Assembly: GCF_016924665.1 (NCBI RefSeq)
Contig: NZ_JAFFJT010000016.1
Location: 62,001-126,000 of the forward strand
Reading direction: 5' to 3'
From: Nocardioides sp. SYSU D00038
Lineage (GTDB): Bacteria; Actinomycetota; Actinomycetes; Propionibacteriales; Nocardioidaceae
Length of the DNA: 64,000 nucleotides
The position numbers and the translations under genes were made by a program. Below the pieces are notes generated by a model. That model searched no databases and was not told the DNA's origin. It saw only the letters and a program-made list of their open reading frames with translations. Positions 17,913 through 26,887 of the stretch are shown here, piece by piece; the first letter of the stretch is position 1, and each line of letters begins with the position of its first letter.

Positions 17913-19502
17913 TCAGGCCGGCTCGACCAGCCCCTCGTCGGCGACGACCTGGGACGAGAGCGTGCGGTAGCCGACGTCGTCGAAGAGGACCGTCAGCCGG
18001 TCCTCCTCGACGTCGGTGACGGTGCCGACGCCGAACTCGCGGTGACGCAGCACCTCGTGGACGGCGTAGCCGTCGGCGGTCTCGTCGACCCGCTCGGCCG
18101 CGACGCCGGCGCGGCAGTTGTCGCAGGTGCCGCAGAGGTCGTCGGGCTGCTCCCCGAAGTAGGCCTCGAGGAACGCCGCCCGGCAGCGGTCGGTCTCGGC
18201 GTACTCGCGCATCATGTCGACGCGCGAGCGCTGCAGCGCCCGCACCGCCTCGGCCCGGTCGACCGCGGCGACCACGGCGTCGTCGGCGTCGACGGCGTCG
18301 CCGACGAGGTCGAGCAGGTTCAGGATCCGGCCGGTGCGGCGCGGGCCGAGCCCGGTGTCCGCCGCCACCTGGCGGGGGTCGCGGGAGCCGAGCCGCTCGA
18401 CGGCGTCGAGGACCTCACGGACGTGCTCCTCGCGCGGCACCCCGGAGGAGAAGAACCGTCCCAGCGCGAGATCCTCGGGCCGGTGCACGAGCGTGACGAC
18501 CGCGGGCTCTCCGTCGCGGCCGGCCCGCCCGGCCTCCTGGTGGTAGGTGTCGGGCGACTCCGGTGCCTGGGCGTGGACGACGAACCGCACGTCGGGCTTG
18601 TCGATCCCCATGCCGAACGCCGACGTCGCGACCACCACGTCGACCCGGCCGTCCCCGGCCTGGAAGGCGTCGTGCACCTCGCGGCGCAGGCTCGCCCGCA
18701 GCCCCGCGTGGTACGCCGCCGCGGCGACGCCCTGCTCGGCCAGGTCGCCGGCCAGGCGCTCGGTGGCGCGGCGGGTGCGGCAGTAGACGATGCCGCACGT
18801 GCCGGGCGGGTGCTCGGTGACGAGCTCGGCGGCCAGCCGGCGCTGCTCGTCGCCGTCCGGGGCCGGGCGCACCACGAGCGAGAGGTTGGGGCGGCGGAAG
18901 CCGGTGACGATCCGCACCGGGTCGTCGAGGCGCAGCCGGTCGACCACGTCGTCGCGGACCGGGGCGGCGGCGGTCGCGGTCAGCGCGACGGTCGGAGCGT
19001 CGAGGTCGGCGAGCAGCTCGCCGAGGCGGAGGTAGTCGGGGCGGAAGTCGTGGCCCCAGCCCGAGACGCAGTGGGCCTCGTCGACCGCGACCAGCGACAG
19101 CGGCAGCGTCGCCAGCTCGGCCCGCACGTCCTCGCGGGCCAGCTGCTCCGGGGCCAGGAACAGGAAGCGCAGCGACCCGTCGCGAGCCGCGTCGAGGACC
19201 TCGCGCCGCGCGCCCTCCCCCACGTCGGAGGCCAGCGCCCCGGCGCGGGTGCGTGGGCCGAGCGCGTCGAGCGCCGAGACCTGGTCGCGCTGGAGGGCCA
19301 GCAGCGGCGACACCACCAGCGTGCAGCCGCCGAGCAGCACCCCCGGCAGCTGGTAGCACAGCGACTTGCCCGCGCCCGTCGGTGCGACCAGCAGCACGTC
19401 ACGCCCCTCGAGCAGCGCGGCCACGACCCGCGCCTGCTCCGGGTGGAGGCCGTCGTGGCCGAAGACCTCGTGCGCGACCGCCGTCGCCTCCGCCGCGTCC
19501 AT
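17913..19502 (-). CDS. recQ: RecQ family ATP-dependent DNA helicase
   Basis: A 529-aa superfamily 2 helicase unwinding DNA 3' to 5' in repair and recombination. Walker A is PTGAGKS (41-47) and motif II is DEAH (141-144), with ALTATAAAPVRDDV (motif III), ATSAFGMGIDKPDVRFVVH (motif V) and QEAGRAGRDGE (motif VI). The RecQ-Ct zinc-binding cysteines are in CRAAFLEAYFGE and LCGTCDNC. There is no HRDC domain, so this is the shorter form. The ATG at 19502 gives the usual N-terminus. It is divergent from the ribokinase gene 61 bp away. Confidence 0.93.
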   Translation of the reverse strand: MDAAEATAVAHEVFGHDGLHPEQARVVAALLEGRDVLLVAPTGAGKSLCYQLPGVLLGGCTLVVSPLLALQRDQVSALDALGPRTRAGALASDVGEGARREVLDAARDGSLRFLFLAPEQLAREDVRAELATLPLSLVAVDEAHCVSGWGHDFRPDYLRLGELLADLDAPTVALTATAAAPVRDDVVDRLRLDDPVRIVTGFRRPNLSLVVRPAPDGDEQRRLAAELVTEHPPGTCGIVYCRTRRATERLAGDLAEQGVAAAAYHAGLRASLRREVHDAFQAGDGRVDVVVATSAFGMGIDKPDVRFVVHAQAPESPDTYHQEAGRAGRDGEPAVVTLVHRPEDLALGRFFSSGVPREEHVREVLDAVERLGSRDPRQVAADTGLGPRRTGRILNLLDLVGDAVDADDAVVAAVDRAEAVRALQRSRVDMMREYAETDRCRAAFLEAYFGEQPDDLCGTCDNCRAGVAAERVDETADGYAVHEVLRHREFGVGTVTDVEEDRLTVLFDDVGYRTLSSQVVADEGLVEPA

Positions 19503-19563
19503 GGAGCAGCGGTGACCAGTCGGACGACGCGGCAGACGCGTGGCGGCTGCCACACTGGCCGGC

Positions 19564-20415
19564 ATGGGGCGCGTGGTGGTCGTGGGCGGCATCAACCAGG
19601 ACCTCGTGGTGCGGGTCTCACGCCGGCCGCGCGCCGGCGAGACGGTGGTCGGCGACGGACCGGTGCGCACAAGCGGCGGCAAGGGCGCCAACATGGCGGT
19701 CGCCGCCGCCCGGGCGGGTGCGGACGTCGTGCTCTGCGCAGCCGTGGGCGACGACGACGCCGGCCGCGAGCAGCTCGCCGAGCTGCGCGCCGCGGGGGTC
19801 GACCCCGCCCACGTCGCGGTGCGGCCCGACGTCGCCACCGGCGTCGCCCTGATCACCGTCACCCCCGACGGCGAGAACGCCATCGCCGTCGGGGCCGGCG
19901 CCAACGCCACCCTCACCGACGCCGAGGTGACCGCCGCGTGCGCGGGCGCGGACGTGGTGCTCGCCCAGACCGAGGTCGGTGCCGGGCCGGTCGAGGCCGC
20001 CGCCCGGCAGGCCGGCCGGCTGGTGCTGAGTCCCGCCCCCGTGGTCGCGCTCTCCCCCGCCACCCTGGCCGCCGCCGACCCGCTCGTGGTCAACGAGGAG
20101 GAGGCCACCGAGCTGCTGGCCGACACCCCCGTGGCGGACCTGGCCGACGCCGTACGACGCCGCACCGGGGCCCGCTCGGTCGTGGTGACCCTGGGCGCGG
20201 ACGGAGCGCAGCTGGCCGACGGCACCGGCAGCCGCCACGTCGCGGCCCCCGTCGTGGAGGCGGTCGACACCACGGGCGCGGGCGACGTGCTGGCCGGCAC
20301 CCTGGCCGCGGCGCTGGCCGCGGGCGCCGACCTGGACGCGGCGGTGCGGGCCGGCACCGCCGCCGCAGCCGAGTGCGTGGGCCGGGTGGGCGCACGGGGT
20401 ACCGGGCGCGGGTGA
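19564..20415 (+). CDS. rbsK: ribokinase / PfkB-family sugar kinase
   Basis: A 283-aa PfkB-fold kinase. GGINQDLVVRV at the start and GGKGANMAVAAARAG (38-52) are the ribokinase N-terminal signature. The C-terminal signature DTTGAGD (235-241) carries the catalytic base D241. NEEEATELL is the expected middle motif. Ribose is the likeliest substrate, giving ribose-5-phosphate. No ribose transporter is nearby, so another sugar or nucleoside cannot be excluded. The ATG at 19564 fits; the upstream ATG at 19540 would add unneeded residues. Its stop overlaps the next start as GTGA. Confidence 0.88.
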   Translation: MGRVVVVGGINQDLVVRVSRRPRAGETVVGDGPVRTSGGKGANMAVAAARAGADVVLCAAVGDDDAGREQLAELRAAGVDPAHVAVRPDVATGVALITVTPDGENAIAVGAGANATLTDAEVTAACAGADVVLAQTEVGAGPVEAAARQAGRLVLSPAPVVALSPATLAAADPLVVNEEEATELLADTPVADLADAVRRRTGARSVVVTLGADGAQLADGTGSRHVAAPVVEAVDTTGAGDVLAGTLAAALAAGADLDAAVRAGTAAAAECVGRVGARGTGRG

Positions 20416-20657
20416 GCCGCGACTCCGACCTCGAACGCGCCATCCTCGCCCTGCTCGCGCAGCGGGCCGACGAGGCGACCATCTGCCCCTCGGAGGCCGC
20501 CCGGGCGGTCGGCGGCGACGACTGGCGGTTCCTGATGGAGCCGGCCCGGGCCGCGGCCCGGCGCCTGGTCGCCGCCGGGCTCGTCGTCGTCACGCAGGGC
20601 GGCGAGGTGGTCGACCCGGCCACCGCCACCGGGCCGATCCGGGTCCGTCGGGCCTGA
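20412..20657 (+). CDS. DUF3253 domain small protein
   Basis: An 81-aa protein starting at GTG 20412, overlapping the ribokinase stop. The sequence LERAILALLAQRADEATICP, SEAARAVGGDDWRFLMEPAR and RRLVAAGLVVVTQGG matches the DUF3253 family, which resembles a small winged-helix domain. The function is unknown. Coupling to rbsK may be incidental to compact gene packing. Confidence 0.8.
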   Translation: MSRDSDLERAILALLAQRADEATICPSEAARAVGGDDWRFLMEPARAAARRLVAAGLVVVTQGGEVVDPATATGPIRVRRA

Positions 20658-20690
20658 CCACCCCGCAGGTGGGCAGGGCCGGGCGGACGA

Positions 20691-20730
20691 CCCGGCCGCG
20701 GCCCCTCGGGACAAGGGAGCCGCGGCCGGG
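20691..20730. terminator. bidirectional terminator hairpin
   Basis: The 12-bp inverted repeat CCCGGCCGCGGC (20691-20702) and GCCGCGGCCGGG (20719-20730) has a 16-nt loop. It lies between the stop of the DUF3253 gene (+) and the stop of the rhamnosidase (-), where it can serve both. Confidence 0.75.
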
Positions 20731-20754
20731 CCGGGGGGTGGTGCGGTCAGCCGG

Positions 20755-23700
20755 TCAGGTGCCCCGGACCTTCCGCACCGGTGCGGCCGAGGCGGCGACC
20801 GAGGCGGACCCGAGGTAGCGCACCACCACCGAGTGCGTGCCCTTGCGGATCTTGACCTTGGTCGACGCCTTGCCCGACCTCAGCACCAGCGTCCGCACCA
20901 CCTTGCCGTCGACGACGACCTGGACCTTCCCGGTGACCGGGACGCCCACGGCGGTCACGGTCGCGGTGACCTTGACCTTCTTGCCCGCCTTGACCTTGCC
21001 CTTGCTCACCGTGGAGCGCGTGGTCGACGCGGCCTTCGCGACCGGGGCGGTCGGCGCCGAGGTCGCGGCCCCGGGCGCCAGCCCGTCCTTGGTGGCAGTG
21101 ACCCGCACCGAGAGCCGGGTGCCGGCGTCGGCCGCGACGACCCGGTAGGTCTCGCCGGTCGCGCCCGCGATGGCGACGCCGTTGCGCAACCACTGCCGGG
21201 CGTAGGTCAGGCCCTTGGTGTTCCACGTGCCCGTCGTGGAGGTCAGCGTGCCCCCGATCCGGGTGGCGCCGCCGACCTGCGGCAGCGTCACCGCCGCGAC
21301 CGTCTCGACGTCGGCGAGGCTGATCGTGGTCTGCCTGACCACCTCGGCGTTGCCGGCGACGTCGGTCGAGGTGAGCTCGACGGCGTGGTCGCCGTAGCCC
21401 TCCACCACGACCGGCGCGGCGCCGACCTGCTGCCACGGCCCGCCGTCGATGCGGTACGACGTCGCGGCCACGCCGCTGAGCGCGTCGCTGGCCGTGAAGG
21501 TCAGCGTGGCCCGGTCGGAGGAGTCGACCCCGGTGCCGCGCTTCACCGCGACCTGGGTGGTCGGCGCCGTGGCGTCGATCCACACCGGCAGGGTGCGGGT
21601 CCCGGACGTGTTGCCCGAGGCGTCGGTGGCCCGGTACGAGAGCGTGTGCTTGCCCTCGCCGGTCACCGCCACCGGACCGGTGTAGTCCTGCCAGCCGGCC
21701 GACTCGCCGGTCTGCACCGCCGGGGCGGCGTCGCGGTTGTCGGCCGCGGTGACCGTGACCTCGACGTCGGAGCGGTGCCAGCCCCCGTCGCCGGCGACGC
21801 CGGCGGTGACCGCCGCGGTCACGTCGGGCGCCTGCTCGTCGTCGGGCACGGCGATCACCCAGGTGTCGGCCAGCGAGGGGTCGAAGAAGCCGCTGGCGTC
21901 GGTCGGGAACTCGAACTTCACCCGCACCTCGCCGTCGGCCGCCGCAGCCAGCGCCGCCGGGGTGTCGACGAGGATGTCGTGCACCTTGGTGCCGACCCCG
22001 GGCTCGGAGCGCGGCACGACCTGGGTCTGCTCGAGCACGTCGTCGATCCAGACGTGGTACTTCTTCGTGCGGGGCATGTCGAAGGTCTCGATGCTCCGCA
22101 GCACGAACGGCTCGCCCGCCGGGACGTCGAGCAGCACCGAGTACCACGACCCCGGGTGGGACGAGTGGGCGTAGCGCCGGGTCAGGCCGGCCTCCACGTT
22201 GGTGCCGCTGTTGGGTGCGGCCATCAGCGCGTGCGCGGTCTCCGAGGCGCCGTTGCCGAAGTCGACGTGGTCGACGACCGCGGCGGTCGGCGGCGCGGTG
22301 ACCGGGAACGACACCGAGGCGTCCTTGGTCGCCAGGGTGGCGCCGCCGCGGACGACGGCGACCGACACCGCGGTGGGGCCGCCGACCCGGTCGAGCCCGA
22401 CGACCACCGGCACGGTCGCGGTCACGCTGCCGCCGGCCGGCACCACGACCTCGTCGGAGGGCACCGACCGCCAGCCGGCGGGCAGGGTGGCGACCACGCG
22501 GGCCCGCACGGGGCGGCTGCCCTCGTTGGTCACCGGCACCGACAGCGTCGCGTGCTCGGCGGGGTCGCCGGCGTCGAGGGCGCCGGTGACGGCACCCACG
22601 ACCAGGCCGGAGGTGACGGTGACCCAGTCGGCCGAGGTGTCGCTCAGCTCGTAGTCCTCGTCGCCGATCGTGAGCGACAGGCTCAGCCCAGCGTCGTACG
22701 ACGCCGGGTCGGCGTCCTGCGGCACGGCCAGGGCCACCGGTAGCTGCGCCGAGGCGCCCGCCGCGACCGTGACGGGCTCGAGCGTGACGGGCTCCCAGCC
22801 CGCCACGGTGACCGAGCCGGCCGACACGGTGACGGCGGTGTCGCCGTCGTTGGTCACCGTGACGGCGCCCTGCGCCGTAGTGCCGGGCAGCACCGCCCCG
22901 ACGACCGGGGGCAGCGAGATCGAGACGCCGAGCGCGGTCGCGGTCGAGCGGGTCAGCGCGGTCTCGATCTCCGACAGCCGGCGGTCGAGGCTGCCGCGCA
23001 CCGGTGCGTCGACCGACGAGCCGGCGAGCCAGGTGCGGGCCTCGCGGATGCGTCCGAGCGCCGACCGGAGCTCGTCGGCGACGACCGCGTCGTCGTCGTC
23101 GAGCGTGGCCAGCAGGGCGGCGGTGACGTCGTCGTGGGTGGCGACGAGGCGTCCGTCGAGCTCGTCGGCGTCGCCGCCGGCGAGGTCGCCCTCGGCGGCC
23201 AGCCCGTCGACGTGGTCGCGCAGGTCGACCAGGAGGTCGAGCACGCCGCCGAGCGCCTCGTTGGCCGCGGTGACCGCGAAGTCGTAGCTGCCGGAGCCGA
23301 TGGTGATGGTGACGGTGCCGTCGCCGTCCACGACGTCGTGGACGCCCTCGACGCCGTCGAGCAGCGCGCCGCCCTCGGTGACCGCCCACGCGTTGTCGGC
23401 GGGCAGCACGACCTCGGCGGTCGTGTTGACCGGCACGTCGACCGCGAGCGCGAGGTCACCGCCGTCGAGCTGCCAGTCGGTGGCGATGGTGCCGTAGACC
23501 GAGCGGAACTCACCGGCTCCGCTGGTGACCCCGCCACCGGGCACCGGGGCGACCCGGATCTTCTTGTAGCCGGGGTCGAGCGGGGCGATCGCCCCGATGT
23601 TGCGGTACATCCAGTCGCCGACCGCGCCGTAGGCGTAGTGGTTGAAGGAGTTCATGCCCACGTCGCCGAAGGTGCCGTCGGGCTTGATCGAGTCCCAGCG

Positions 23701-26535
23701 CTCCCACATCGTGGTGGCGCCGTTCTCGACCTCGTAGCCCCAGGAGGGGAAGTCCTTGTGGGTGAGCATGGTCCAGGCGAGGTCCTCGCGGCCGATGCTG
23801 CTCAGCGCCGGCAGCAGCCACGGGGTGCCGAGGAAGCCGGTGGAGAGGTGGTTGTTGCGCGAGGCGAGCTTGGCGACGAACCTCGCCGCGACCTTCTCGC
23901 GCAGCGCCGCGTCGGTGACGAGGTCCATGCCGAGCGCCATCGCGTACGCCGTCTGGCTGTTGCCCGACACGGTGCCGTCGGCCGCGACCAGCTGCTCGGT
24001 GAACGCGACGCGCACGTCGTCGGACAGCTCGGCGTACTCGGCGGCGTCGGCGTCCTCGCCGAGCGCGGCGGCCATCTCGCTGAGCATCCGGGTGTTCTCG
24101 GCGTAGTAGGCGGTGCCCAGCACGCTGGTGGGCGTCGGGTCGTCGAGGTTCAGCCAGTCGTCCCAGTGGCCGCGGGCGGAGTCGATCAGGTCCTCGCCGG
24201 CGCCGGTGCGGACGAACTCCACGAACGTGCGCATGGCCGCGTAGTTCTGCCGCAGGATCGCGGTGTCGCCGTGGGCGCGCCACACGGCGTAGGGCACGGT
24301 GACGATCGCGTCGGACCAGCCGAGGCCGGTGCCGAGGTCGTTGCCCGGCGGCACCGGCGCGATGCCGGGCATGTCGCCGTTGGGCCGGGCCTCGTCGCGC
24401 AGGTCGGTGAGCCACTTGGCCAGGAAGGCGCGGGTGTCGGTGAGGTAGCTCGCGGTGGGCGCGAACACGTTGATGTCACCGGTCCAGCCGAGCCGCTCGT
24501 CGCGGGCCGGGGTGTCGGTGGGGATCGACAGGAAGTTGCCGCGCTGGCCCCACGAGATGTTGCTGGCCAGCTGGTTGAGCATCGGGTCGGAGGTCTCGAG
24601 CCGGCCGGTCGGGGCGAGGTCGGAGCCCCACACCACACCGGTGACGTCCGTGGCGGCCGGCGGCGTCGCGGTGCCGACGATCTCCACGTAGCGGAAGCCG
24701 TGCTGGGTGAACGTCGGCTCGTAGGTGACGGTGCCGTCGGCTGCGAAGGTGTAGTGGTCGGTGACCTTCGCGGCCCGCAGGTTGGCGGTGTAGAGGGTGC
24801 CGTCGGGGTTGAGCTCCTCGCCGTAGCGGATCCGCACGGTCTGGCCGGCCTGGCCGGTGAGGGTCATCCGCGCGACGCCGACCATGTTCTGGCCGAGGTC
24901 GTAGACCCACGCACCGGGCGAGGGCTCGGTGCGCACGACGGTGTCGAGCTCCTCGGTGGTGCGCACCGGCTCGTCGGGCTGCGGCACCACGGGTGCCGCG
25001 GGCGCGGGCCGGACGACGGCGGCGGCCCAGCCGCTGTCGTCGTAGCCGGGCTGCTCCCAGCCGGCCTTGGCGCGCCGGGCGTCGTAGGTCTCGCCGTCGA
25101 TGTTGTCGGTGAAGGTCCACGGGCCGGGGCTGGTGGACCAGCCGGTGTCGGTGTCGACCCACTCGCTGGTGCCGTCGGTGTAGTCGATGCGCAGCCGGGC
25201 CAGCAGCGAGGTCTGGGTGCCGTAGACGCCGGGGCCCCACATGCCGACCTTGCCGGCCCACCAGCCCTTGGCCAGCATCGCGCCGAAGGCGTTGTCGCCC
25301 GTGCGGACCTGGTCGGTCACGTCGTAGGTCTGGTGCTGGAAGCGCGCGAGGTAGTCGGTCCAGCCGGGGGCGAGGTGCTGGTCGCCGACCTTCTCGCCGT
25401 TGAGCTCGAGCTCGTAGATGCCGCGCGCGGTGGCGTAGACGCGGGCCCGCTCGACGGTCTTGCCGGCCGCGGTCGAGAAGTCGGTGCGCAGCAGCGGCAG
25501 GTGCTCGTCGGGCGAGACCCAGAGCGCGTCCTGACGGCCGGAGTAGCGCAGCGCGCCGTCGACGACGGTGCCCCCGCTGAACGGGTTGCCCTCGGTCGCG
25601 AAGTCGGTGTCGAGCAGCACCGTGCCGTTCTTCGCCACCACGCGGACGTCGTGGACCGTCTGGGCCTCGGTGCCCTGGGTGGCCTGGTCGGTGCGGAACC
25701 CGACGAAGCCCCGGTCGAACGACGCGTCGTTGCGGGTGTCGATCACGTCGCCGTCGAGGGTCGTGGTGATCGTGGGCCCGTCGAAGGTGACGCTCATCGT
25801 GTGCTGCCCGGTGAGCAGCTCCTGGGTGCTGACGAACGCCGAGATGTCCTTGTTGTCCAGCAGCGAGAAGTTGCCGTTGACCTTCTTGTGCGGCCGCAGC
25901 CGCGGCGTGCCGTCGGCGACGCTGACCTGCCACATGTAGCCGTTGCTGAGGTTGGGCGCGCGCAGGTAGGTGCCGAAGAGCAGGTTGTCGATGCTGAAGT
26001 CGAAGGTGACGGTGTAGTCGGTCCAGCGGTTCAGCTCGGTGCCTGCCGGGGCGCCGATCCATGCGGCGTCGCCCCAGTCGGCGGAGTCGAGCAGGCCGGT
26101 CTCGAACGACGCGGGCTCGCTCCACGCCGACGCCTGGTCGGCGCCGTCCCAGGTGCGCACCTGCCACACGTAGCGGGCCTGCGACTCCAGCGCCGGTCCC
26201 GCGTAGGTCACGTCGGCCTGGCGGTCGGAGACGACCTTGCCGGTGTCCCACAGCGGCGCCGACCCCAGGTCGTCCTCGCTGGTGGCGACCCGCACCTGGT
26301 AGGCCGACTGCACGACGTCGCGCCCGGTCGACTCGCCGCGCCAGCCCAGCATCGGCGGCTCGCCGGGGATGCCGAGCGGCTCGGTGCGGCCGTTGGTCTG
26401 CAGTCCGGTGACGGTGACCGGCGTGGGGTCGGCCGCGGTGGCCGGGGCGGCCAGGGTGAGCGGCGCGACCGAGGCGGCGGTGGCGGTGGCGAGGGCGGCG
26501 ACCAGGAGTCGCCAGCGCCGGGGTCGAGGAGACAT
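20755..26535 (-). CDS. secreted alpha-L-rhamnosidase, GH78, multidomain
   Basis: A 1926-aa extracellular enzyme releasing terminal L-rhamnose from glycans or glycosides. A signal peptide covers about 1-34, then a Bac_rhamnosid N-terminal beta domain and a LamG/concanavalin-like insert (about 165-345). The N-terminal cap domain is at about 355-520, followed by the (alpha/alpha)6 GH78 barrel. The catalytic region has RDERLGWTGD (678-687, general acid) and a second acidic motif MWERW (E945). The C-terminal 850 residues hold a FIVAR-like helical segment, NEW3-like beta domains, a DHVDFG...SWYSVLLDV domain and Ig-like modules including IDATAPTTQV, ending in a lysine-rich Big_3-type domain. A LacI-type operator sits in its promoter. 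Confidence 0.92.
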   Translation of the reverse strand: MSPRPRRWRLLVAALATATAASVAPLTLAAPATAADPTPVTVTGLQTNGRTEPLGIPGEPPMLGWRGESTGRDVVQSAYQVRVATSEDDLGSAPLWDTGKVVSDRQADVTYAGPALESQARYVWQVRTWDGADQASAWSEPASFETGLLDSADWGDAAWIGAPAGTELNRWTDYTVTFDFSIDNLLFGTYLRAPNLSNGYMWQVSVADGTPRLRPHKKVNGNFSLLDNKDISAFVSTQELLTGQHTMSVTFDGPTITTTLDGDVIDTRNDASFDRGFVGFRTDQATQGTEAQTVHDVRVVAKNGTVLLDTDFATEGNPFSGGTVVDGALRYSGRQDALWVSPDEHLPLLRTDFSTAAGKTVERARVYATARGIYELELNGEKVGDQHLAPGWTDYLARFQHQTYDVTDQVRTGDNAFGAMLAKGWWAGKVGMWGPGVYGTQTSLLARLRIDYTDGTSEWVDTDTGWSTSPGPWTFTDNIDGETYDARRAKAGWEQPGYDDSGWAAAVVRPAPAAPVVPQPDEPVRTTEELDTVVRTEPSPGAWVYDLGQNMVGVARMTLTGQAGQTVRIRYGEELNPDGTLYTANLRAAKVTDHYTFAADGTVTYEPTFTQHGFRYVEIVGTATPPAATDVTGVVWGSDLAPTGRLETSDPMLNQLASNISWGQRGNFLSIPTDTPARDERLGWTGDINVFAPTASYLTDTRAFLAKWLTDLRDEARPNGDMPGIAPVPPGNDLGTGLGWSDAIVTVPYAVWRAHGDTAILRQNYAAMRTFVEFVRTGAGEDLIDSARGHWDDWLNLDDPTPTSVLGTAYYAENTRMLSEMAAALGEDADAAEYAELSDDVRVAFTEQLVAADGTVSGNSQTAYAMALGMDLVTDAALREKVAARFVAKLASRNNHLSTGFLGTPWLLPALSSIGREDLAWTMLTHKDFPSWGYEVENGATTMWERWDSIKPDGTFGDVGMNSFNHYAYGAVGDWMYRNIGAIAPLDPGYKKIRVAPVPGGGVTSGAGEFRSVYGTIATDWQLDGGDLALAVDVPVNTTAEVVLPADNAWAVTEGGALLDGVEGVHDVVDGDGTVTITIGSGSYDFAVTAANEALGGVLDLLVDLRDHVDGLAAEGDLAGGDADELDGRLVATHDDVTAALLATLDDDDAVVADELRSALGRIREARTWLAGSSVDAPVRGSLDRRLSEIETALTRSTATALGVSISLPPVVGAVLPGTTAQGAVTVTNDGDTAVTVSAGSVTVAGWEPVTLEPVTVAAGASAQLPVALAVPQDADPASYDAGLSLSLTIGDEDYELSDTSADWVTVTSGLVVGAVTGALDAGDPAEHATLSVPVTNEGSRPVRARVVATLPAGWRSVPSDEVVVPAGGSVTATVPVVVGLDRVGGPTAVSVAVVRGGATLATKDASVSFPVTAPPTAAVVDHVDFGNGASETAHALMAAPNSGTNVEAGLTRRYAHSSHPGSWYSVLLDVPAGEPFVLRSIETFDMPRTKKYHVWIDDVLEQTQVVPRSEPGVGTKVHDILVDTPAALAAAADGEVRVKFEFPTDASGFFDPSLADTWVIAVPDDEQAPDVTAAVTAGVAGDGGWHRSDVEVTVTAADNRDAAPAVQTGESAGWQDYTGPVAVTGEGKHTLSYRATDASGNTSGTRTLPVWIDATAPTTQVAVKRGTGVDSSDRATLTFTASDALSGVAATSYRIDGGPWQQVGAAPVVVEGYGDHAVELTSTDVAGNAEVVRQTTISLADVETVAAVTLPQVGGATRIGGTLTSTTGTWNTKGLTYARQWLRNGVAIAGATGETYRVVAADAGTRLSVRVTATKDGLAPGAATSAPTAPVAKAASTTRSTVSKGKVKAGKKVKVTATVTAVGVPVTGKVQVVVDGKVVRTLVLRSGKASTKVKIRKGTHSVVVRYLGSASVAASAAPVRKVRGT

Positions 26536-26583
26536 GCGGTGGTCCTTGCGCTGAGGTCGGCTGGGCGCAACGTCGACCCGAGG

Positions 26584-26597
26584 TTGAAACGTTGCAA
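26584..26597. promoter_or_regulatory. LacI-type operator upstream of rhamnosidase 1
   Basis: TTGAAACGTTGCAA is a near-palindrome matching the sites before the rhamnose transporter operon and rhamnosidase 2. It lies 4 bp downstream of the candidate -10 box, where a repressor would block the promoter. Confidence 0.6.
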
Positions 26598-26601
26598 AGG
26601 C

Positions 26602-26631
26602 AACCTAGAACGACGGTGACGCCGGTCACAA
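26602..26631 (-). promoter_or_regulatory. candidate promoter of rhamnosidase 1
   Basis: On the minus strand TTGTGA (26631-26626) and TAGGTT (26607-26602) are spaced by 18 bp. The same 18-bp spacing occurs at the two other promoters carrying the operator. Confidence 0.4.
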
Positions 26632-26678
26632 GGTGGCTGGCGTGGCCGGATCCGGTCAGCGGGGTGAACCGGGTTCGG

Positions 26679-26885
26679 TCAGATGTAACCCCGGCGCACC
26701 GCGTGCACGACCGCCTCGATCGTGGAGTCGACGCCGATCGCGTCGCAGGTGCCGCGCAGCCGCCGCCGCACGGTGCGCTCGGAGACGCCGAGGGCCCGCG
26801 CGACGTACTCGACCGTGCGGCCCTCGGCCAGGTGGCCGAGGATCCGCAGGTCGACGTGGTCGGGCGTCCACCCAGCGTCGGGCAC
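26679..26885 (-). CDS. 68-aa stand-alone LuxR/GerE-type HTH protein
   Basis: A small protein from GTG 26885, two bases after the lldD stop. Residues about 8-62 form a GerE-type helix-turn-helix (HVDLRILGHLAEGRTVEYVA, then ALGVSERTVRRRL). It has no receiver or ligand domain. As the last gene of the rhamnose operon it could be a DNA-binding modulator, or a remnant of a longer regulator. No ATG alternative exists in this frame nearby. Coding support comes from the intact HTH motif and the tight spacing. Confidence 0.65.
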   Translation of the reverse strand: MPDAGWTPDHVDLRILGHLAEGRTVEYVARALGVSERTVRRRLRGTCDAIGVDSTIEAVVHAVRRGYI

Positions 26886-26887
26886 GG

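Noticed and set aside
23134..26619. 1161-codon open frame opposite rhamnosidase 1
   Set aside because: Same reason: an antisense frame with no motif, covering the rhamnosidase catalytic region.
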